Assembly (NCBI GenBank): GCA_905250115.1
Contig: CAJNOI010000043.1
Span: forward strand, 498,322 to 562,321
DNA length: 64,000 bases
Direction of reading: 5' to 3'
Source of the DNA: Adineta steineri
Lineage: Eukaryota; Rotifera; Eurotatoria; Adinetida; Adinetidae
Shown: positions 38,451 through 49,585 of the stretch, in pieces
How positions within the stretch are numbered: the first letter of the stretch is position 1
How the letters are laid out: each line of letters opens with the position of its first letter
Position numbers and translations under genes: made by a program
The notes under the pieces: generated by a model
Told to the model about the DNA's origin: nothing
The model's database searches: none
What the model saw: only the letters and a program-made list of their open reading frames with translations

Positions 38451-41110
38451 ATGGTTCCAGCACAGGCTTTATATTTCGGCCAAAGCTTTACCTCAAGAGG
38501 AGCTTTCGATGTGTTCAAAATATCTCGGCAAATATATTTCGGTTAATATTTTTCTCAGCTCACTTTTATAATAAAAACTAGATTTCGATACATGCCATGA
38601 GTGTCCTTTAACAGAGATTTGCGATGGTTCTTAGAATTGACGTTATGTTTCCCTCAAAGCTTCTGATCGAGTAGAGCTACTCATGTGCTTGAAATATCTC
38701 AACAAATATATTTGGGTTCGTATATTTCTTCGATCGCTTTTATATAAAAATAAATATTCCCCTTAGACAACGAGAATGTCCTTCAAAAGAGTTTCACAAT
38801 AATTCCAAGCACTCGCCTCATATTTTCGCCACGGCTTCAGCTCGCGTATTGCTATCGATGGGCCCGAAATTTTTTAACAAACAATGTTTGTCAAACATAC
38901 TGACGTTCCCATTATTCTCATATCAGTTTCGTAAAAAGAACACAGCTTCCGGTACACAACCAGTGTGTACTTCAAGCGAGTTTCACGGTGGTTTCTACAA
39001 CTAGCTACATATTTTCCACCGAGCTCCACCTAATATGGATCTATCGATGGGCCAAAAATTACTTGACATGTGTGTTGGGCTTCATATTATTCTCATTTCA
39101 GTTTTGTAAAAAATGATAGCTTTCCATACTCAGCAAGAATGTCCTTCAAACGACTTCGCGATGGGTTTGAATTGGCTACATATATCTATAAAAACTTCAG
39201 ATCTAATACAGATGTCGATATGTCCGAAATATCTCGGCAAATATATTTTGGTTGATATTTTTCTCAGCTCACTTTTGTAATAAAAAATACATTTCGATAC
39301 ATGCCATGAGTGTCCTTCAACAGAGATTCGCGGTGGTTTCTAGAAATGGCTATGAATTTCTCCTAAAGCTTCAGCTTGTGTGAAGCTACCAATGACCCCA
39401 AAATATCTCCTCAAATATATTTGGGTTCAATTTTTTCTACGATCACTCTTTCATAAAAGCATAAATTTCTGTATACAACACTGGTGTCCTTGAACAGAGT
39501 TTCGTGTTGGTTTCTAGAACTGGCTATATATTTGCACCAGCGCTTCGGCTCGCGCAGTGCAATCGACGGGCCCGAAATGTCTCGGCATATATATTCAGGC
39601 TAGTATTTTTCTCAGATTAGTTTGGTTTAAAAACATAAAATTCCATGCACAACAAGAGTGTCATTCAAAGAGTTTCGCGGTGATTTCTGTAATTAACTAC
39701 AAATTTCCAAGAAAACTTCAGCTCGGATACACTTGCTGATATGCCTGAAATATCTCAGCTTTTATATTCGTACTAATATTTTTTAAGATGACTTTTTCAG
39801 AAAAAAATACACTTCTGTACACAGCAAGAGCGTTCTTCAAAGAGCTCGCGGTGGTTTTTAGAGTTGGCTACAAATATACACTAAAGCGTCGGTTCTCTCG
39901 GAGAAATCGATGGGTTTCAAATATCTCACCGTATATATTTGAGCTAATATTTTTCTCAGATCATTTTTGTATAATAACATAGCTTTTCATACATAAGAAG
40001 AGTGTCCTTGAACAGAGATTCCTGGTGGTTTCTTGAAATGGCTACATATTTCAGCCAACAGCTTTAGCTAAACTAGAGCTATCGATGGGCCTGGAATATC
40101 CCGTCAAATATCTTCGGCTTCATATATTTTCAAGGTAATTCTCATATAATAACATAAATTTCCATACAAAACAAGAGTATCTATCAACAGAGTATTACGG
40201 TGGGCTGTAGAACCGGCTTTATATTTCGGTGAAAGCTTCAACTCAAGGGAAGCTTTCGATGTACCCGAAATATCTCGCTATATATATTCCCGCTAATTTT
40301 TTTCTAAGATCACTTTTCCATAAAAACTTAAATATTTATAAACAGTAAGAGTATTCTTGAACAGAATTTAGCGTCAGTTTTTTGAAGTGCGTTGATACTT
40401 CTGCTAAGGCTTCAGCTCGCGTATAACTATCGGTGAGCTCGACGTTTCTCGACCAAGATATTGAGGTTCCTATTGTACTCATATCACTTTTGTACAAAAA
40501 CATACATTTCCATACACAACAAGAGTGTCCTTCGAAGAGCTTCGCGGTGGTTTATGGAACTAGCCGCACATTTTCGCAAGAGCTTCAGTTCACGCAGAGT
40601 TATCTATGAGCCTGAAATCTCTTGCCATATACATTCGAGCTAATATTTTCTAAGATCACTTTATTATAACAAAAAAAAGACTTCTGTACACAACAAAAGT
40701 GTGCTTCAAAAGAGTTTCGCGGTGGTTTTACAGATCGCTATATATTTCTGACAAAGCTTTACCTCTAACAGAGCCATCGATAGGGCCAACATATCTCGGC
40801 AAATATATTTCGGTTAATATATTTCTCAGCTCACTTCTGTATAAAAACATAAATTTTCGCACATACATTGGGTATGCTTGAACAGAGATTCGTGATAGTT
40901 TCTAGAATTGGATATATATTTTCGCCAAGGCTTCAGCTTACGTAAAATTGTCGAAGGGTCCCGAAGTTTCTCGAAAAATATATTCGGCTTCATGCTTTTC
41001 TACAAAAAAGAAATATTTCCATACATAACGAGAGTCTCAATCAACAGTGCTTTGCGGTCGTCTGTACAACTGTCTACATATTTCCGCTAAAGCTTCGGGT
41101 AACGTAGAAC
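38450..41110. repeat. satellite array, period about 174 bp, about 15 copies
   Basis: A conserved block (CAACAAGAGTGTCCTTCAA, then AGAGTTTCGCGGTGGTTT) recurs near 38600, 38770, 38958, 39129, 39308, 39485, 39657, 39831, 40002, 40178, 40350, 40525, 40700, 40870 and 41030. Spacing is 160-190 bp, mostly 170-179. Each unit also holds GCTTCAGCTCGCGTA, CTATCGATGGGCCCGAAA and ATATCTCGGCAAATATATT. Copies differ at many sites, so the array is old or evolves quickly. It is less AT-rich than its flanks. The many open frames of about 60 codons inside it are not considered genes. Confidence 0.9.
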
Positions 41111-41111
41111 T

Positions 41112-41275
41112 ACGGGTGAGGGTGAGATATCTGGTTGTGAGTGTGGATATGTTAGGCGCGGATCCAGGTGGCTCTCAGTGCGAATATACGTTAGTGAGCG
41201 TGAGTGTCCATGCTTATAAAATGTATATGACACTCACACCCATTTTTTCGCATTCATACCCTTACACTTGAGTAT
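41112..41275. repeat. G-rich/C-rich fold-back tract
   Basis: The left side is rich in GGGTGAGGGTGAG and GTGAGTGTGG, and the right side in CACTCACACCC and CATACCCTTACAC, so the two halves can pair. It lies directly between the satellite array and the following repeat element. Confidence 0.55.
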
Positions 41276-42690
41276 AGTTTGTCGACCTTGCCATGATTTA
41301 TAAATCAAAGCTTAAAACTTTGTAAAATTATTCTGAACTCTGAAAGCGGGATGCAGAATTTGATAAATTTTTTCACAAAATCTCTCAAAATTGAAGAACA
41401 TTTTCAAGAGCTTCTGAGCATTCAGTTTGGCACAGTTATAAATAGCCCATAATGCTCACAAGCTCTTGAAAATGGTCCTAAATTTCTAGAGACTTTGTAG
41501 AAAAATTTATGTAGTTCTGCATCGTAGTATCAGGCTTCAGAATAATTTTACAAAGCGTTAAACTTTGGCTTACCCATCATGACAAGATACACAAATTGTA
41601 ATCATATCTGAAGGCATGGGTGCGAAAAAATCACAGTATCTTAGATTTCGAATGCCAAAAAAAGTGAACATTTCTACCGTTTTGCTTCTTAATGGCTCGA
41701 TGCTACCAATCGATAACATCATGTTATTCGTCACCTAAAGATATTTTTTACTTATGAGCAATGCTTGTTTATTATATCCATCGTAAACCAAAAGTAGATC
41801 TGTATTTGCGGATTTTTAGCAATCTGTCTTGAAATAGCCGGTCGGAAAGAGTTTAGTATCCACTTGCTGTATAATTTCTGACTTAATCTTTGCGCAATTT
41901 CTAAATGAATAGTTTTCAATAAAACCTAGTCAAACGATTAAACAGGAGATATCATAGTACGATCCGATAAAAGCGCGTAAGAGCAGTCAACTGTTGGAAT
42001 ATTTCTGGATCGAAGTAGTACTTATGAGTTTATCACGTCTACCTTACATCAAGATTTAAAATGTACGCAGTGTGTATGAACGTATCCCACCTACCTGTTC
42101 CGAGGCTTCTCAGCCGACATTGCCCATTGAAGGGCTTGCTATGCACAAATATTTTATTAAAGAAACAAAGCAGCGTAAAGGCTCATTAAATGGAAAATAC
42201 CATTCAGACCAGTTGTAGTAATAATACATATAGCCATCACTTTAATGAGCACATTTCATTGATAATATTGTAATTTTACCATCATAGATAAACACATAAC
42301 AGATATCCAATGCCTACTCTGGTTAGTGTGCGACTCCCAGAAATACCCGGTGCCGACTTGCGTTAGTATGCGACTCCCAGAAATACCCGGTGCCGACTTG
42401 CGTTAGTATGCGACGCCCAGAAATACCCGGTGCCGACTTGCGTTAGTCCGGAAAAAAGGATTACAAAGACCGGTTTTAGCGGGGACAAAAACGATCACAA
42501 AGACCGCGTTCACTAAGAACGGAAATGATCACCTACACCCGGTTTAGTGACAAAAAAAAAATTATAATTAGATATGATGAATGATAACTTTCAATGAATG
42601 ACATAAGCATATTAATGTTTGTTTGTTTGTAATGCAGTATCATTGTAATTAATATTTATAGTAAAACTGCGATATGATAACAATGTGAGC
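41275..42690. mobile_element. dispersed repeat, copy 1, with palindromic head
   Basis: The first 320 bp (41275-41595) form an imperfect palindrome centred near 41437: the arm containing AACTTTGTAAAATTATTCTG is matched by CAGAATAATTTTACAAAG. From about 41432 to 42690 the sequence closely matches 45600-46720. The best-conserved part (42320-42530) has a 40-bp tandem triplication and a block with CACAAAGACCG repeated. No open frame of note is present, so this is a non-autonomous or decayed element of unknown class. No clear target duplication was found. Confidence 0.65.
42322..42441. repeat. three tandem copies of a 40-bp unit
   Basis: The unit starts GTTAGTATGCGACTCCCAGA and runs for 40 bases at an exact 40-bp period. 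The copies differ at only a few positions. The related repeat at 46440 has a single copy, so the expansion is specific to this copy. Confidence 0.93.
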
Positions 42691-42779
42691 TATATGCACT
42701 TGCTAATCTACCACCCAAATTAATGCTGGAAATACTGAGCTTGACACAGTTGCTTTCCGTTGCGCCACTTCCTAAAACC

Positions 42780-42880
42780 AAGACCCATACCCTAAAAACT
42801 CACACCCACACCCACACTCACTCCCACACCTTCAAAATCACACTCGCAGCCACACCCTCAAACCAACACTCACACACACT
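42780..42880. repeat. CCCACA-rich tract
   Basis: About 100 bp rich in CACACCC and CACTCACACCC-like motifs. It resembles a degenerate TGTGGG telomere-type repeat read on the opposite strand. Confidence 0.6.
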
Positions 42881-42894
42881 TTATTAAGAATTGA

Positions 42895-43290
42895 TGTAAT
42901 GTGAGATACATGGGATATGAGGGATTTCAATGTCGATATTGTTCCTAGAGTATGTTGCCGTTGAGATATGAACTGTGGCTGTATTATTGATTAGAATTCG
43001 GAGTGTAGTCGAACGGTGCAGCTCTATCTATAGTTTAGATAGAGTGATATAGTCGTTAGGTTGTGTTCAGTTGATTATTTGCCAGTTGTTTGCGATCAAG
43101 AACAATTTGAGTGTTAGTTACTAGTGAGTGAATGGAACAAGCTTCTATGCAGATCTTTTGTTGAGTGATATCGCGATGAGTTGTCTGTAAATGTAGAGCT
43201 ATATAGGTGACGCCGTATTTAGTATCATCTGTATCCGAATAAAACTTCAAAATTTTATTATATGGTTTTAAGCTGATACGTTGAAAGGTG
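42895..43290 (+). mobile_element. candidate solo LTR
   Basis: The segment begins TGTAATGTGAGATACATGGG directly after ATTGA (42890-42894), and another ATTGA lies at 43291-43295, giving a possible 5-bp target duplication. Inside are a TATATAGG box at 43201 and an AATAAA at 43238, ordered as in an LTR promoter/poly(A) region. The right end reads GGTG rather than the usual CA, so the boundary and the call are uncertain. A minus-strand open frame here (43056-43250) is regarded as chance. Confidence 0.3.
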
Positions 43291-43295
43291 ATTGA

Positions 43296-45016
43296 GGTGG
43301 TGAACGTTTTAATGTGTTGGTACTATCGAGTGGATCTGGTAGTAAGCTCTCTGGTTCTGTACATACAGACATTCAAGGGAAATATGCTGAGTCATGAAAA
43401 AGAGTAAACTGAGTGAAGGATGGTCTCTGAGAATTTGGGAGGAAACAAGAGAAAATTAGCTTTCCTTAATGATAATGTCTTGCCTAATACAGTTTTTAAT
43501 AATTTTTTAAAATGAAAAATGAAGGTATTACTGCGATCCTTGTGTCAATTGTAGATAAAGTAGCTGTCGTCCTGTTTGTTGTACAGAGCCTAAACTATCA
43601 GGCGCATGTCTGTTTTGATTATTATGTCATCATACGATAGCGTGTGTTTTGGACTACAAAATTTTTATATTATCTGGACTTAAAAACTACTGATTATTTA
43701 AACAATGCGTCGACGCATTTCTGGCGGTTTTTCGCTGATGTCTAGTTGAAAAACTACAATTTCAGCAAAATAAATGTTATATTCGGAATCGGTGTCAAAA
43801 CCTAAGTGGACCATATATAAGTTTCGAGCATTGTTTACGAAAAACACGTTTTTTCGATAAATGCTTCAAAGGATGTGAGTATGGATATGAATTCATCTTC
43901 CCTGTACCCACATCCTTAACATAGGTGATTTCTACTTATAGCGCTACACTTATCCTAAATATTAAAGAGTTGATTGAGGGAAATTTATAATCCATGTTAT
44001 TTTCTATCGAAAGAGGCGGTTCCGTACTCAAATGGTCAATCTAGTCGCGAGTTAATGTTAGAATACTGAGCGTACCTATTTTTGTCGATTTTTAAGAATA
44101 AAAAAAGACCCTTTAAACTTGTTTTTGCTCGCATTTTTCTTAAAATAACTGAATTAGTTGATATCTTGGATTTGACTATTGTTCGATAAGGGCTTTCATT
44201 TGAAAATCTTAAGAGAACTTAAAACAAAGGGTCCTTACTTCGTTCTATTCGATTGGGAATATGTATAAGCATATATTTCGTTTAAGATTTAGAATAATAA
44301 ATTACTTACCGTTGTTTGATTGACGTTAGTAATAACACTGTATCATTCATATAGTAATAAGTATTATTTCTCAAGATCAGAAGTATTGTGCAGTTCAAAT
44401 ATTAATCTAAATTTACCAACCGAAATTCGAGAAAACAAAGTAGGTATGCAGTTCAATTGGTCTGTGTTCTCACCTTTTACCGGCATCGAATCCAAGTGTT
44501 CATTCGTAAACTCCTTTGATTAACAATTTATGAACCTTAAAATATTGATCAAACTACAATGTGATATTATTTTACATAACAAGTCAACAAAATAATATAT
44601 GAAATATAATGGCCTTACCTATTCCACGTATCGATTTTTTACATAAACGAAAAAGAAAAAATCAATCAGCCATGAATATGTAACCAAATAAGAGCTAGTA
44701 GCGTTTATAATACTCTTGCATATACCGTTACATTATAGGATAGAAAGCCACGTGTAGGCAAATGAAAAATTTTTTTCTCGTTCTGTATGATATTGAAGCG
44801 CTCAAAGTGTGAATATTATAAAGCAGAAACAAAATTTTCGCTGTTTTATATATCTCGGGATAATGATTTCGAACTTCAAAAACCGCCGGTACGAAACTGA
44901 AAGCTCAAAGAAAATTTTTATAAATCAATAGAAATCAACAGAACATTATGAAGCTCACCATTTGCTAACCAGTTTCTTCAACTTACGAGGCAACATATTT
45001 AGATGCTCAAGTAGTT
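43296..45016. other. non-coding, repeat-derived
   Basis: About 1.7 kb with no conserved gene. It includes a small inverted tract at 43873-43918 (GGATGTGAGTATGG and CCCACATCC). A short open frame at 44320-44523 has no domain. Confidence 0.35.
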
Positions 45017-45550
45017 GAGATCCCATGTTTTGGTCGTAAGTAGACCCCGATAAGGTAAGAAAAATCTCGAAAGAATTCATCCTCTTGTGCCTTTGTTCCC
45101 AGAGTTATGGTCGTTTTACTCTATTTTTGGCTTATTGCAAGGTATTTCGATAAAATTCTGATGGCGTATTTTCGACCCGAAATTTTACTCATAGATAGGT
45201 CTCATCGGTACAAGATTGTTCTACAAGTATCAGCTCAAGCGGATGTTTCCTTCACGAGATAATGTATTTCCAAGGCAGATCAGTTTTTTTGAATGGTTGA
45301 TAAAATACAGAATGTTTTAAAATTCGATTATTTGGAGAAGGAGACATTTGTTTGAGCTGAGTTTTGTAGAGCAATCTAGTACCGATGAGGCCTATCTATG
45401 GGCAAAACTTCAGTTCGAAATGCCGTCATGCAATTTATTTATGTATACCATGCCATAAGCTAAAATTTCAATAAAATGCTTATAACTGTGGACAGAAGGT
45501 CTATGGGTACTTATACTCTTGGGATTTTTCATATTTCACTGGGATCTATC
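45017..45550. repeat. long imperfect palindrome (fold-back element)
   Basis: The arms match over about 220-250 bp around a centre near 45285. For example, CATAGATAGGTCTCATCGGTAC in the left arm (around 45192) is matched by GTACCGATGAGGCCTATCTATG in the right arm (around 45380). GAGATCCCA at 45017 is matched by TGGGATCT near the right end. No open frame is present. A transcript across it would form a long hairpin. Confidence 0.75.
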
Positions 45551-45599
45551 TTATGCACGGGGCCCGAACTTCAAAGCGATCCGACACTTGGCGATGTTC

Positions 45600-46720
45600 C
45601 GTCGTCAGTTATGAAGAACCCATAATACTCACGAGTTCTTGCAAATGCTTCCAAAAGTTTTAGAGACTTGAAGAAACATTTATCTATTTCTGCATTGCAT
45701 TATCAGGCCTCACAATAATTTTACAAAGCTTTAAACTTTGGCTTACAAATCATGACAAGATACACAAATTGTAATCATGTCTAGAGGCATGGATGCGAAA
45801 AAATCACAGTATACTGGATTTTGAGGAGCCACAAAAAAAGTGAACTTTTCAAACTTTTTGATCCCTAATGGTCGAATGCTACTAAACGGTAACAGCATGT
45901 TATTCGTCACCTATAGATATTTTTAGTTATGAACAATTCACGTTTACTATAACCACGATAAACCAAGAACAGAGATGTATCAGACGATTTTTAGCAATCT
46001 GACTTGAGGTAACCGGTCGGAAAGAGTTTAGTATGCACTTGTTGTGTAATGTATGGCTTATTGTTTGTGCAATTTCTAGATGAATGTTTTTAAATAAAAA
46101 CTAGTCAAACGATTAAACAGGAAATGCCGTAATACAATCAAATAAAAACGCATCGAAACAGTCAACTATTGGGATATTTCTGAATCGAAGCAGTACTTAT
46201 GAATTGTTTGCGTCTACCTTACATCAAGATTAAAAATGTACGCAGTGTGTATGAACGTATCCAACCTACCTGTTCCGAGGCTTCTCGGCCGACATTGCCC
46301 ATATAATAGAAAATACCATTCAGACCAGTTGTAGTAATAATACATATAACCATCACTTTAATAAGCATATTCCATTGATAATAATATAATTTTACCATCA
46401 TAGATAATCACATTACATGCATCCAATGCCTACTCTGGTTAGTGTGCGACTCCCAGAAATACCCGGTGCCGACTTTCGTTAGTCCGGAAAAAAGGATTAC
46501 AAAGACCGGTTTTAGCGGGGACAAAAACGATCACAAAGACCGCGTTCACTAAGAACGGAAATGATCACCTACACCGGGTTTAGTAACAAAAAAACTTTAT
46601 AATTAGATATAATGAATGATAACTTTTAATGAATGACATAAGCATATTAATGTTTGCTTGTTTGTAATGCAGTATCATTGTAATTAATATTTATTGTAAA
46701 ACTTCGATATGATAATAGTG
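45600..46720. mobile_element. dispersed repeat, copy 2
   Basis: It matches 41432-42690 in the same orientation. It lacks the left palindrome arm, lacks about 65 bp after the GACATTGCCCAT segment (near 46300), and has one rather than three 40-bp units. The GATTACAAAGACCGGTTTTA and GATCACAAAGACCGCGTTCA blocks (46494-46553) are nearly identical to copy 1, more so than the rest. That uneven conservation suggests constraint or recent exchange in that part. Confidence 0.7.
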
Positions 46721-46879
46721 CAGGTAATATATTCTTGTTTGTTCACATCTCCAATAGTGCTTTGAATGAGAAGATGTCGTTATATATGATATTTTTAAGA
46801 ACTAGAAAAACGCAGTGTTGTATTTAAAAAAAAGAGTTGCAGAAAAACTTCCTTTTTTGCAGCTTGCGAAGGAATTGCT

Positions 46880-47470
46880 CAAAATAATTCAAAGCTTTTG
46901 GCCTGATATTTTGCTAGTAATTAGGATCTGGTGAGACTAGAAAAAACCCAAAATAATAACGGCCCATACGCCTTCCTTCTTAAGTTACGAGAGTTATACT
47001 GAGTTTACCGTCTATGACAATGTATCCAGTGAATACTCAAATCATCGAATTTCTACCTCAAATTTTGCCCACATGCAGGCCATATGGTCTATACACTAGC
47101 CTAAAAGTTTCATTTCAAAAAAATACTTCTTTCTCGAAATATTCACGTTTCTATGCAAGTCGATCTTTGTAACAAATGTACATTGGCAATGGGTTCTTGA
47201 GAACGCAATATTTTGTGAAAGAAACATCTGTTTGAAGTGAAAATGTTAGGCTAGTGTACTGATCATAGAACCTGCATGTGGACGAAATTTGCGATTGAAA
47301 TTTAATAATTTAATTTTTCACTGAATATCTTGTCTTACGTGCCATACTCAGTATAACACTCCTAACTTAAGAAGGAAGATATATGAGTAGTTATTGTTTT
47401 AGGCTTTTTCTAATACCCTCGGGTCCTATGTATCAGCAAAGTTTCAGCTCAAAAGCTTTGAATTATTTTG
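46880..47470. repeat. long imperfect palindrome (fold-back element)
   Basis: Arms of about 280 bp pair around a centre near 47175. The left end CAAAATAATTCAAAGCTTTTG is mirrored exactly by the right end CAAAAGCTTTGAATTATTTTG, apart from two positions. Inner landmarks such as CTTCCTTCTTAAGTTA / TAACTTAAGAAGGAAG and ACACTAGCCTAA / TTAGGCTAGTGT confirm the alignment. There is no coding potential. Confidence 0.82.
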
Positions 47471-47659
47471 GATGGTCCCCGCGTTAGGTTTATCATAATT
47501 AAGCTAGCATTTAAAATTACAATGAAATGAATAAACAAACGTAGTACGAAAAAATGAATAGCTTCTATTTCCGATGCAGCTCGCTATTCTGGTAAGATAC
47601 TTTAAAAATCTTATAACACCGACAAACTATTTCTCTAAAAAGATTATTGATGACTACTG

Positions 47660-48472
47660 CAGTGGCGTAGCCAGGATTTTTAGACTAATGGGCAAACTTC
47701 ACTTGCGTCGAAAAAAAACGATGGGCAAAATGGGCAAGATTTTTATTGATAGGCTAAAACGTTTTGGTCCAGCAAAGTACTTATAATGCAGAAAAAACAT
47801 AAAAATTTGAAATGAGGTTCTTTTAATCAAACATGTATTAAACTCAGATCTTAAGCTTGAGTCAGGCGTATTTCTAGTCTATTTTAGTGTCTCTGTCTAT
47901 AGCATTTATGTCTCAAATTCAAATCAAAAAGTCAGAACGACGAAAAGTCATTTTTGTATATAATTTCAATATTTCATCTGAATTTATATCGAGATCTATA
48001 TGAATGTTAGCAGAAGCAAGTCCATTAAGCCTGTTTTGTCTCATTGTAGACCGACAATAACTTTTAATTCTCGATAATTGACTGAAACCTCTTTTAGCAA
48101 AAACTGCTAATACAGACAATGTTACGAAGAAAATTAATAAATAACGAACATTTGAATGTAACACACTGCTCGTCTCTTTAATTACTTCATTTAACTAATT
48201 TTTTCTTCGGTCATTATCCATTTTAAACAAATCATCATATGTTCATCCAAACTTGCAAATAAAATACAAAAAGCGATTCTTTTCTTCTTTTTTTAATTCT
48301 TCACAGAAAGAAATAGTAAAGAGTGCATGTGTGCTTCAAATGGAAGAAAAAGATATAGTTACACTTTAATTCAAAAATAAATGAACAATTTTGAAAAGGT
48401 AAAATTTCAATGGGCAAATCTCCAAATGAAATGGGCAATTGCCCATTTGCCCCCCCCCTCGCTACGCCACTG
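47660..48472. mobile_element. truncated hAT transposon
   Basis: An 813-bp element with inverted ends CAGTGGCGTAGC (47660-47671) and GCTACGCCACTG (48461-48472), flanked by a perfect 8-bp target duplication GACTACTG (47652-47659 and 48473-48480). It contains only the C-terminal end of a transposase on the minus strand, so it is an internally deleted, non-autonomous copy. Subterminal repeats of ATGGGCAA / TTGCCCAT lie near both ends. Confidence 0.93.
47919..48164 (-). pseudogene. hAT transposase C-terminal fragment
   Basis: The 80-residue frame reads LSVLAVFAKRGFSQLSRIKS, then YCRSTMRQNRLNGLASANIH and INSDEILKLYTK. This fits the hAT dimerisation region of the Tip100/ZMYM1-like group (ERxFSxLxRIKxYLRSTMxxxRLNGLAxLxI). 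The upstream RNase H-like catalytic core is gone and there is no good ATG, so this is a remnant inside the truncated element. Confidence 0.8.
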
Positions 48473-48480
48473 GACTACTG

Positions 48481-49466
48481 ATAAAAAACGATTTTCAAGC
48501 ACTGTTTTTTCTTCGTAAAAAGCTCATGTTTACATACCTAATATAAAACCAATATATGATGCGAATAAATGGGATGAATATCAACAGTTATGTTCAACGA
48601 ATATCTACAATAATAATAATAAGACATATTTCATTGGTAGCCATTTAGACGCTCTCCATGAAAAAATATATAAAAAAACGAAACGTATATTACAACGTCG
48701 ATAACGAAATCAATCAAGTGCGAAGGATAGTGTATGCGCCTATATGTGTGTACACGTAAAATATAAAGAAAAGGAAGAAAAAGAATCGTCCTCGCAAATA
48801 AAGTGATGTTAAAATCGTCTTACCTATATAACTGACTATGTACAACAAACGCACGTGGTAGTTTCAATGAAACACAACAAAATGATTGCATTAGATCGAC
48901 ATCAACGTATTTTTTCTTCAAAAATCACTGTTTCGCATTGAGAAAATTATGACAAATAATTAGTATTGACTACATTGTAAAGTAGAAAGTAACATATAGA
49001 GTTCAGAACAGAATATTCTAAAAATACCTAAACTGTTTCGATGACGAATTTCTTGTGTCTTGAAAATATGATATTCAGAAAGATAAAAATAAGAAGATTC
49101 GATTTTCTCATTAAGAAATCAAAATTGAATTCGAATAGGCATTTCTAGACATTTGAAAGTCTACTAAAACTTTCTGTTTTCAGGAACAAATGTATCTATT
49201 AACATATATAATTTTAATGTGTAAGTGAAATAAATTCATAAATATTTAATTCGTATAAATGCATAAAATAAAATAAGCAGTTTTAATTGAAACACATTCA
49301 AAGCGGACAGACTCACAGAGGCGCTGAAAAAATATAATTTATCAGCTCACTATACAGCTATACGTAAGTGAAGTAAACAGCCGATTCGCGTATTATCATC
49401 GGCAATTCGTCTATGATACGTTCTAAAGCGTTCCAAACGAGCTCCAAGTGCAACTCGATGAGCTCT
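48481..49466. other. non-coding, gene-free
   Basis: About 1 kb of AT-rich sequence after the hAT element. Nothing coding or structured was recognised. Confidence 0.4.
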
Positions 49467-49585
49467 ATCAAATAGTGTGCTGAGATGTTTCGTAACTCAA
49501 AATAAAATTTTTGCGAATACAATTTGGGCAGGGGAACTTTAACATTTTATTTTAAGTTACGAAACATCTCAGCACACCATTTGAT
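49467..49585. repeat. short inverted repeat with 43-bp arms
   Basis: Arms 49467-49509 (with GTGTGCTGAGATGTTTCGTAAC) and 49542-49585 (its near-perfect reverse complement) flank a 32-bp loop. A GAGGGTGTGGGTGTTGG tract begins right after the right arm. Confidence 0.88.

Noticed and set aside
30597-41110. CRISPR-like regular repeats
   Set aside because: Units are contiguous tandem repeats without unique spacers, in a eukaryotic genome; they are satellites.
38071-41271. Many open frames of 60-83 codons
   Set aside because: They repeat with the satellite period and are less AT-rich by composition; no start context, domain or conservation is visible.
43056-43250. 64-codon minus-strand frame
   Set aside because: It lies inside the candidate LTR and has no recognisable protein motif.
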